Assembly (NCBI RefSeq): GCF_000002425.4 | Contig: NC_037273.1 | Span: 10,589,963 to 10,653,962, forward strand | DNA length: 64,000 nt | Reading direction: 5' to 3' | From: Physcomitrium patens | Lineage: Eukaryota > Streptophyta > Bryopsida > Funariales > Funariaceae | In this document: positions 54,201 through 64,000 of the stretch, one piece after another | How the letters are laid out: each line of letters opens with the position of its first letter | Numbering within the stretch: the first letter of the stretch is position 1 | Notes under the pieces: model-generated | Told to the model about the DNA's origin: nothing | Seen by the model: only the letters and a program-made list of their open reading frames with translations | Databases searched by the model: none | Translations under genes and position numbers: made by a program

Positions 54201-57200
54201 TCAAGTATTACAAAAATTTAGAGATGCAGGATTGTATGCCAAGATGGAAAAGTGTGTATTTTACACTACTCAAGTTGACTTTTTAGGATACATCATTTCA
54301 AATGATGGTCTCATGATGGATTCTAAGAAAGTCCAAACAATCATGGATTAGAAGATTCCAAGGACAGTAAGAGATGTCCAATGTTTCTTGGGATTTGCCA
54401 ATTATTATCAGATCTTCATCAAAGATTTCTCACGAGTTGCAGCTCCACTTACACGCTTGACTAGTAAAGATAAATTCCAATGGAATCAAGAAGCGGAAGC
54501 AGCATTTGAAGCCTTGAAGACATCGTTTGTCTCTGCACCAGTCTTATATGGTGTTGACTTTTCCAAGGTATTTTTTATGGAAACACATGCATCAGATTTT
54601 CCCTTGGGTGCAGTTTTATCACAAATGGGATCAGATGACAAACTTCATCCGATAGCTTTTCAATCAAGAAAATTCTCAACAGTCGAGATCAATTATGAGA
54701 TCCACGATAAAGAACTTCTTGCGATCGTGGATTCCTTTCAAGAATGGCGTCATTATCTAGAAGGTCCTTCTAGTCCAATCACTGTGTATACAGATCACAA
54801 GAACCTCGAGTATTTCATGTCAGCACACGTATTGAATCGTCGTCAAGCTCGTTGGAGTATGTCTTTGTCAAGATTCGAGTTCATTATCACTTATCGGCTA
54901 GGAAAGCAACAAGGTTTGTCCGATGCCCTATCTAGACGTTCTTATTTTGCACCAAAAGAAGGAGATGCAGCTTTTGAGCAACAAAGAACGGTCCTCTTGA
55001 AAAAGGAGCAATTTCATCTCCGAGCAATGAAATCAACATTGACTGTTGATTCAACTTTTTTCAAGCAAATCCAGTCCAGTATGTCCTCAGACCCTCTTGT
55101 TCATGATATCGAGAATAATTCTTTCAAGTCTCATGATCCTTCTAAGTTCGAGTTCAAGAATAATCTATTATATTTTGAAGGACGCCTATATGTTCCAGAA
55201 AGAGAAGCACGTTTACGTGTTCTTCAAGCACGTCATGACTTTCCAGCAGCAGGGCACTTTGGATATAATAAGACTTTGGAACTCATATCAAGAGATTTTT
55301 GGTGGCCACAAATGTGGAAGTCAGTCAAAGACTTTGTACAATCATGTGATATTTGTTCAAGATCAAAAATTCCTCGTCATCGACCTTACGGACTTCTTCA
55401 GCCATTACCTATACCAGAACAACCATGGTCTTCTGTTTCTATGGATTTCATCACAGATCTTCCAAGCTCAAGATCTTATGATTCTATATTTGTGATAGTA
55501 GATCGTTTCACCAAGATGGCACATTTTGTGCCATGTACAAAATCTATCACAGGTGAAGAAACAGCTAAGCTTTTCATTGATAATATCTATCGCTATCATG
55601 AATTACCTAAAGATATCATATCGGATAGGGGAACTCAATTTGTGTCAAGATTTTGGCGGACCCTTTTCAAGATTTTAAAAGTGGACATAAAGCTATCTTC
55701 GACTTTCCATCCTCAAACTAATGGACAAACAGAGCACATAAACCAAGTCTTGGAGCAATATTTAAGATGTACTATCAACTACCAACAAGATGATTGGACA
55801 ACCCTTCTGCCATTGGCAGAGTTTGCTTATAATAATACGGTACATTCTTCCACGCAACAAACACCTTTCTTTGCCAATTATGGCTATCATCCACGACTTG
55901 ATACTTTTGATTTTTCAAAAGTTGATAATCTTACAGCAGAAGATATGGCAAATCGGTTGTCAGAGTTACATGCAATAATGAAGACGCAACTGAAGGAAGC
56001 TCAAGAACGACAAAAGATAAACGCAGATCTATATCGTAAGGAGCAACCACAAATCAACGTGGGTGATAAGGTATGGCTACTTCGTCGTAATATCAAGACT
56101 ACTCGACCTTGTGACAAGTTGGACTATCGTAGGCTTGGCCCCTTTTCTGTTTCTGAACAGATCAACCCAGTTCCATATCGGATACATCTACCGGAGTCAA
56201 TGAAGATCCATCCTGTATTCCACGTGTCTCTTCTTGAACCATATAAGACAGTGGATATACAAGGAAGAAGACAAATGCCACCGCCTCCTATAGAAGTAGA
56301 TAATAATGAAGAATTTGAGGTGGAAGAGATATTAGACTCAAGGCGGCGCCGAAATAAGCTGGAATATCTTGTTCATTGGCGCGGATATGATATTAGTGAA
56401 CGCACATGGGAGCCATCCAGGAATCTAGCAAATGCATCAGCTAAAGTCAAAGTTTTTCATCAACGACATCCATCGAAACCAAGATGAAAATCTCTCTTAT
56501 AAAAGAGACAAGATTGAGGCAAGATAACGTTCAATTTCCTATCCTTGTTTGTAACTTCTTTGCATTTGTGATGCTAATTAGATGGAGAGCCAACAACCAG
56601 CGGATTCAACTCAAGAACCTTCATTTGCTGACCTGCCGGACGAGACATTACGATTGTCACAACCTTCAAGACGACGCAATCGAGATGAACATCTTCAAGA
56701 ACGACATATTCTTCCTCGAATAGATGGTGAGATACAATGCGTTTGGTATCACGATTTGGAAAGGGACTCTCGATGTTTGGTGATTTTGCTAGAGGTAGGA
56801 ACAACTCCAGATGGTGTTCCAAATATTCTATTCAAAGGAAGTTACGAAGGCCTCAACAATGATCAAATAACTGGGTGGTCTTCCCGCCCTAGTATGGGAC
56901 ACTACCGATGGTTGAGAGGCCCTATCAATCATCTTCGAAGAGAACAGTGATCAGAATATGTGGCGAATACAATTCGTCGCATCATAGATTTCCTCAACAT
57001 ATGATGACCGCTCCTCGTGGAACTCGTCTCTAGAAGGGGGGATAATGTCACGGCCATAATCATGTAAGCTAATAATTACATATAGGAATAGGTAGAAATA
57101 AGTAAAAGTAGATAAAAGTAAGTTAATTCCATAATATTTAATATAGAAGCTTCCTAGAAACTTCCTAGACGCTGCTTTGACTTCATAGGTGTCTTTAATT

Positions 57201-57606
57201 GACTTTTTGGATTAGAAACGTGGTCAACAAGTTGGCCATGTGCCACACATGTTGTTAGCTTGAAGATTAAGCTAACTATGTGGCCCACACGTAGAAAAAC
57301 TTGCCTTGTAAGTCAAGGCATGTGTCCTACAAAGTCAACACATATAGGAGGTCCTATAGAACGTCGCCACGTAGCCCCTAGTTAGATAGTATATATAGAG
57401 ACAAGAGTGAAGGCTTCTTCACTCTTGTCAACTCCTTTCTTGCTTCTAGTCTAGTTTCAAGGGTCTCTAGTTTTCTTGTCTTTTGGCAATAGCCATTCTA
57501 GTTTCTCTTTTCAATATACATACTTATTATTCATATTTTGTTACTTTTCTTTGAGTGAAGGCTTACTTGTCTGAACTGTTTTTTCATCGAGTTCTTGTCC
57601 TTGACA
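51216..57606 (+). mobile_element. Young chromodomain Ty3/Gypsy element (chromovirus), structurally complete but coding broken
   Basis: 6,391 bp with 561-bp LTRs, leader, gag, PR-RT-RH-IN-chromodomain pol, an accessory ORF, a purine tract and a 3' LTR, bracketed by CTTAC. The LTRs differ at 2 of 561 positions (0.36%) by eye. At commonly used plant rates near 1e-8 per site per year that is roughly 0.2 million years. The coding region carries about half a dozen breaks, so this copy is not autonomous. It inserted into the minus-strand Gypsy at 49.5-59.5 kb. The chromodomain and Tf1-like leader suggest the Tcn1-type moss chromoviruses; the family name is inference. Confidence 0.95.
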
Positions 57607-60600
57607 CTTACATTGAAAGGATCCTTCTTCTTTCTCTACCTTGTAAATTATCAAATTCGATTCTTGTAGCCAAGGCTCTAACTTCAAATTAGAACTAATA
57701 GTAAAGGGAGAGAGGTCATTGATTTGGATCTCCTTTGATACATTCACAAAACACGCATCTTGAGAATTGAAAGGTCTACGATTTTTGAGGTTTGGTTTGC
57801 ACTTCAGTTCCTATCTTTCTGACCTTACCCTACCTGCTGTCTTTGATTTAAAAGAATGTGAACTTGTCGTTGCAGATTTGCTGCTAATGTTGGTAATGGT
57901 ATTATCTTATTGGATTGTCTACACACATTCGAGTGATGAGTACCTCCACAGTTGCTACAACTAATGTTTTGGTTCTTCGACCATCATTGTCTTTGAATAT
58001 GCCATCTCCCACAATAGTGATGAAACTCTCTACGGGGTCTATCTTGACCTCTAAAATCTTATGACCTATTCTAGTATCCCCTTTGATTATAATTCAGGTT
58101 TCGTTGGCCCTCATATCTCTGAGGAAGATGTGGCGGTAGAAAGTTTGGACCTCTAGGCCCTACTGCAAGCCTTGCATTACATAATTGAGTGGTAAGTTAA
58201 GCTTCGCCATAATTTGTGTACCAAAGGCCCAAATAGTGCCTATCTGATTTTATCTCAGATAGAGAGAGATTGGAGTTCTGATTCCTAGCCACAAAAGCCA
58301 TTTGCTCTAACAGGGCTTAGAATTGTTTCATAATCGCTTCTTGGAAATCCATTTGATTGGCTTCTAACTTCTTCTCCATGTCTTTTATTTTTTTTCTCTA
58401 AGACTAGAGTTGATAATGCCGATAAAGAATTGGATTTTCTAATAGTTGACGGTTGAGGAGAACTTTCCAGATTGTCGATGGTTTAAACTATGTTAGATGA
58501 CAATTGAACTATTCTTAGTTCCTAGGCCTTTGGTCTTATAGAGATAAACTAGATAATAGATTCATTCTCCTTTCTTCATAGCCTCTTGTAATTATTGTCT
58601 ATGATGTTTACCTCTCTTGCAACTCTTTTAGCATCTTCTAAGGTTATAAGGTTTCTTTCTAGTACTCTTCTAATCATGAATCCTTTGAAAAATCCTTAGA
58701 TAAAAAATTACCTTACGATATCATTATTTAGCATATTCTCTATAAATCACGTGTATACTAATTCAAACCTTCACACATAAAAGGATATATCTTCCTCTCG
58801 CTCCTACTTCATCGAGGCTAGTGCCTTTAGGATAATGCTTTGTCCTACCTCTAAACAAAAATGATTTAGAAATTTTTGTTGTAATTGCAATCAGTCCACA
58901 AAATGACCCTTTGTGTGGTCTCTATACCATTCATAGGCCTCTCTTTGTACGGTGGTAGGAAACCAAACCAAGTAATATCCTTTGTTGATGATTAACAAGC
59001 TTGTTAAGACCTCGATATATCTTTCCATGTGCAAGGATGGATCCTCATCCTTGGTGCTGTAAAATTTAGGTAGATGAGAGAATATTGTGGCCACAGCTAA
59101 ATCTCGCGATACTACAATGGATAGACCTCTTAGTCTCACCAAAAGGTCTATTGGTGGTAGTTGACCCATTATTAGAAAGGTGGTTTCCTCCCTAAGTTGA
59201 CTATCACTTCGGATCAGAAGATCTTCATCATTGACTATGGTTGTAGAAAAAGAAGAATATCTCTCCCTTACCTCTTCTTCAACAAATTTTTTTTGCGTAA
59301 CTTTGGATTCTACTCTAGGGATAAAATATGATTCAGAAAGAGCAGGCCTCCTAAGAAATCCTTCACCTTCTTCACTTATTGCTTGGGATCTAATAGGATT
59401 TGATCTAGGTTTCGACTTCCTTGCTATGCTCTGCTTTAATCCTATCCTATCTATGTCGTCCGTACTTGGCATCAACTCTAGATTCTTAAACCTAATTTGT
59501 TCATTCATGTACTCGATTTCCATCGATCCTCACTCATTCACCATAGTTTATTGGAGGTATTATCATGGTGTAATAAATAAGGATGAAGTTCTAGGCATGT
59601 CTATAATGAAGTTCAATACCAAAAGTAGTCTTAAGACACCATTTTAGTGAAATAGTATATATTTAAAATCATTGAGTGGATATTTTTAATATAAATTGGA
59701 TTAATCATGATGTTCAAATATACTTAAGATTAATTTTATATGCATCCTGAGATAATATTTACAATCTTTCTATAAATATATGTATAATAAATACATACAT
59801 GTTTTATTTTAGAAAAAATAATTTTTGTAATAAAATACACTTGATATGCCATGGTTCATTGCTATGACTATAATTTAATTGAAACTATTGAAACATTATC
59901 AAACTCAAGTTACCTCTTTCTCCGTATGTATGCATTTTACAAACCAAAGATGTAAAAAAAAGATCATTCTGCTGATGAAGCAGCAAATATTGAATTACCC
60001 AAAAACTCTCATCAAATATAGTAATTCCAGGAACATTCATTAAGCAAATTTAGAAAATCTATTTGGCGAAATTCGCCCCAGTGAATGAATGAAATCATGG
60101 TGGGACGAGCATGAGATTCATCCATCCATCGGCTATCACAACACCAGACTCCTGACGCCACGCTCCCAATGAACATTGAGAACTTTGGGAACAACGACCC
60201 CGTCCAGCGCACGACGGTTCCCACACTGCCCGATGACGAGAGATCCGTTGTTGGGGGATGACCTACGACCGTGGGGTAAGCAGGTCCTGGTCCAATCGTG
60301 ATTGGGTTCGGGACAAGGTTTCATGGGGTCAAGTCCGACGATTGTGATTACTCGGATTCTGATGCTTGGCGGTGAGTGGGGGAGTCGAGGTGGTGGGGCC
60401 TTCAATTCTCTCATTTACTGCCTTCCCACCTACAAAGTACCAGTCCCGTGTAAATTAAGTCCTATCATCACGTGCTCGTGGAGTGGGTCCGGGCCGGGTG
60501 ACCGGAGACCGTCCCCTCACTTGGAAGGTGAATCCCAAGCCTGGCACGTTGGCATTAGGGATACTCTCTTTGGCTTTAAACCAATAAAGAGGATTGCGTT

Positions 60601-63600
60601 TCACAGTCAATTTGATCATAATATGCTCTACTGTGTTATTGCAATGACATATACGAATGGCCAAGAAAAGTCAAAAAATGAGGGTTTGTTGTTTGTTAGT
60701 ATTGGACTTGTGTTTAATATATATGTATATATAGAAATATATATATATATATATATATAGATAAACAAATATATCTATTTTTTAAACATCTAATATTACT
60801 TTGGTAGTAGTTATTGTTTTGATAGCTATTTCATGTTGTGGTCAAGAGCATGGATATGGTTCACTATTTGCTAAAGGAATACAAATATTTTGGTATGGGC
60901 ACTATTCAACTTTGGCATTTGTTTTACCTTTGGGGTTATTTGTTTCTTTGTATGGTGTTTTGAATTCACCCATCTTTTTGTATAATTTTGTATAATTTTT
61001 TGCAATATTGCATGTTCATACATGAGAAATTATATTTTCATTCTTTTTATAACTCAATAGTATGTAAATGTGGTGTGCCTTTTATTATAAGTCATCTGTG
61101 TATAACTCTTTGAATGTAAAACACCTAAATAAAAAAAATTAAAAAAATGTGTAGTATAGATAAATGGGTTTGAGATTATTATAATGGAAATCGAATCTTG
61201 TATTTCATTAACAAAAATAATGCAGCAAAGTATAAGTATTTGTTTTTGTTTTGTGTTGTTTTGTTTTGTTTTGTTTTTTTTGATGCAATGTATGCATACA
61301 AAATCAATTTGTTCTTTTGGATAATTGTAATTATTTGTATCCATGTTCATTCATTTTATTTTATCTCTTTGGAAGCAATTTGTTTCATGTTTTCAATACA
61401 ATAATGACAAAATACTACAAATTGCAGTAGAAACATTTTTAAAATGCTCAACAAATTCAAGGTAATACACATGTCTTTGTTAAAGTGATAACTTGATTTT
61501 TTGGAAATATTTTGTACAGCACAGACAAAAAAAGGTTGATGAACAATTTTTATGCAATCAGGTAAATTTTTCAATGTACTTTTTTTTTTCTTCTAAGTGT
61601 GTAACTTTGTACTTTAAGCAAACTACTCTCATACAACTTTGATGATAACTATTTTTTCGTTTTTTATATTTTTGAAAACAAGATATAATTTGAACAAAAA
61701 TTATGTTACCAGATTAGCCGTCTTTGGTTAATTCATTGTGGCATAAAAACATAGATAATTATTGATTTGTACTTATGATTTTTTTTCAAATATCAGTAAA
61801 AAATCCACATATAAATTAAAGATTATTTAACATTATTTGAGTGGGAATCATTAAAGTCATTTAGGTTTATTGAAAGTTTATTGAAATGAAAAATCACTAT
61901 GTTACATATTTTGTGATAGTAAAGTTTTAATAATATGGAATTTGACAATGAATGCAGCTACAAACTGTCAATCACACAATCACAGCCTTTCAAAAATGCA
62001 ACTTATGTTTAACATCTTGCTACTTTCTTTAGATCACAATCATGCTAAAAACGTATTTTAACTCTTGCGTATAAATCATGTTTCACCTTTTGGACCAAAT
62101 TTAGACCTAGACACCTTTTTCAAACCACTTCAAATGATCATTCCCCATATTTTTTTTTCACTTTTCGTCCAAGAGTACAGTGCCAGTTTTCAGTTTATAT
62201 GATTCACAAATGGACAACATCTTAGAACGGAATTACACACTTCAATCCAATGAAACAAATTTGGGAGTTATGATATGGAATAATTGAAATTTACACTGAA
62301 AAAGGCAGTGTTGCAAATACATGGGCTACACCACAAAAAACCCAAAAAGATAAGAAAGACCAATTGATCCTTTTATAAATCATGCATCAAAAAAATTCAT
62401 ATAAATAGAAATACTGACAACAAGAATAGTTTAACAACGAGAACTTCATGCACGAATTCCTTTTACCATATTATTACATGTATCACGGATGTGAATTCTT
62501 AAATTTAAGAATTGTGAAACCCTAAATTTTGAATTTCTGAGGGGGTTGATAAAGGACAGTAGTTTTTGGTTGCACTGTCTCGTGCAGGGTCCCGCCATAG
62601 CCAGCGGACCAGACTCTGCACGCTTGAATGAGGCGCTCGCGCATGAGGGCGCCCTCAACAGTCCCATCGCACGTGCCTGATTGAGAGCGATGGCACGACG
62701 CAATCGCTGGTCTCAGAGTCGCTTCAAAATTTGAGGCGGGACCGGGGCGATAGTGGACTCGCCTGGCGAAGTTGGATGACGGGCCTTGCAGTGACGGCGA
62801 GTGGCGAAATTGGAACGAAGTTTTCGAGCTGGTGAAGGAACAGGACGGCGCTCGTCCGATTGTTGCCTGTGAGGCGAGGTGCTATGAATGGGGTACCATC
62901 TCAGGGTTGTGCAAGAGTGATATTTCTGCTTCAGAGTCGAAGCTAACGTCTTTGGCGTAAGTGTTCGGAAGCCCGGTCAGTAGCCGTCTGTGGACAATAT
63001 TTTTCGTAATGGGAACCACCTCTACCAGTGGTGATTTTTGTTCGCAGGTTGCGGTTCGTAACCGTGTTCTGGCTAATTGTGCTTCGAGTTGGTTGCTGGT
63101 GATGGATCATGCAGAGCCATTTGTGAGATTGACTACTTTTTCGTCTTTTTCTTCCTTTTTCTTCGTTTCCGTCTTGCATTACGTCGCTGTGAGTTGATTT
63201 ATGTTTGGATGTTCATTGCATCTATGGTTTGGTCGCGTTGGCAAGTTATATCCCGGTCGCGGCATAGTAAGTGCGCTGAATTAGTTTGTGCATATTTCTT
63301 TGCTAACTTTTGGTCCTGCTTTCCTTGCTTTATTTTTCAAGATGGTCGCCTGTGTTTAAAGTGAATCACTTTTCTCAAACTTTCAGCCACATTGTTTTTA
63401 CATGGCACAACTTTCTAGCTTGCAGACTGATTCAATGTGAATTTGGTTCTTCGTATTTATTCTGTTTATTCGTGGTCAACTTTGTTCGCACATCCATGGG
63501 AATTAACAATTTTACAAGTTGTTTATCTTCGGTGTATCACTGAGTCAACTAGGATTTTGCTTGTCACATATCAGGCGAGTTAGGATTACAAGTAACTACG

Positions 63601-64000
63601 AGATTGACGCCCACTTTCAAATGGGTTGATATACTGGCTTTCGTCTGACATCATCATGGACTGTTATGTGCCTGTCCCTCTTTAGTTGTGTCTTAATAAT
63701 TTTCGCTACCTTTCGCACCTTGCATGGTGCTTAAGTCCTTGAGAATTGATGCTATATCTATGCAGCTGATGAGTCCATGTATTTCGCAATTTCTAGCAGT
63801 GTACCTTTCTAGACAAATTTGAGTTCATTCATGATGTTGATTCGTTTTTTAATTGGGCTTTTCTTACTCCTTTGTCCTCATGTTTGGTAATTGAGGCACT
63901 CATTTGGTTTTCTCTGCTTGACATCCATAGGCTTGTGACGCTTGGTGATTGGATACACTTCAGGTTCACTTGACTCTCGTTGCGACTATTTTTTTAAACA

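Larger units (their letters stand above)
49480..59530 (-). mobile_element. Second Athila/Tat-like Gypsy fragment, minus strand, split by a young element
   Basis: gag lies on the right at about 57.6-59.5 kb (HMERYIEVLTSLL, then EAYEWYRDHTKGHF), with a zinc-knuckle-like CSNCGGTHHSNVC near 57.95 kb. Across the young chromovirus the same element continues at 50.4-51.2 kb (YDFWIDLGRFKAGF; NIMPL protease block) and at about 49.5-49.9 kb (the YRDVFVWSYKDLKG block before RT). RT, RNase H and integrase are missing, so the left part is truncated. It is broken in several places (five or more) yet keeps more GC than the element at 33-38 kb, suggesting a younger age. Confidence 0.85.

Overview
The window looks like a land-plant nuclear genome, most likely a moss such as Physcomitrium (inference). 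The reasons are a very AT-rich background, one plant-type lectin receptor kinase gene with GT-AG introns, and dense Ty3/Gypsy and Ty1/Copia LTR elements. The main Gypsy family carries a chromodomain and has a Tf1-like leader, as in the Tcn1-type chromoviruses reported from mosses. There is no bacterial-style operon, CRISPR array, rRNA gene or convincing tRNA gene.

Layout. 1-0.66 kb: GC-richer host-like edge. 0.66-3.19 kb: AT-rich desert with a perfect 20-bp hairpin. 3.19-10.17 kb: old, heavily decayed chromovirus with both LTRs and a nested solo LTR of its own family. About 10.5-15.6 kb: decayed plus-strand Copia holding another solo chromovirus LTR and a 1.1-kb dispersed repeat (R2). About 16.3-17.05 kb: LTR-like block with a 50-bp tandem array. 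17-22 kb: AT-rich desert. 22.66-25.86 kb (minus strand): the one confident host gene, a three-exon G-type-lectin-like receptor kinase whose kinase domain lacks the usual catalytic aspartate. 26-28.85 kb: GC-balanced, non-repetitive gene flank. 28.85-31.8 kb: AT-rich desert. 31.8-32.75 kb: R2 in the opposite orientation. 33.4-38.6 kb (minus): decayed Athila/Tat-like Gypsy. 40.7-49.0 kb (minus): Copia with paired 262-bp LTRs and a 3-kb insertion. 49.5-59.5 kb (minus): second Athila/Tat-like Gypsy, split by a very young plus-strand chromovirus at 51,216-57,606. 59.5-64 kb: AT-rich spacer, two GC-richer islands and a possible host first exon at the right edge.

How the parts relate. One chromovirus family supplies six LTR copies here: an old element, two solo LTRs and one young element. 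The young element's LTRs are 561 bp each with 2 differences by eye, and it is flanked by the 5-bp duplication CTTAC. Its leader suggests self-priming: an 11-nt sequence near the predicted RNA start is an exact complement of an 11-nt site just after the 5' LTR. It also has an extra ORF after pol that persists in the old copy. Old copies have lost nearly all CG dinucleotides, as expected from long-term DNA methylation. The receptor kinase is the only gene likely to serve the host; everything else of size is transposon fossil or spacer.
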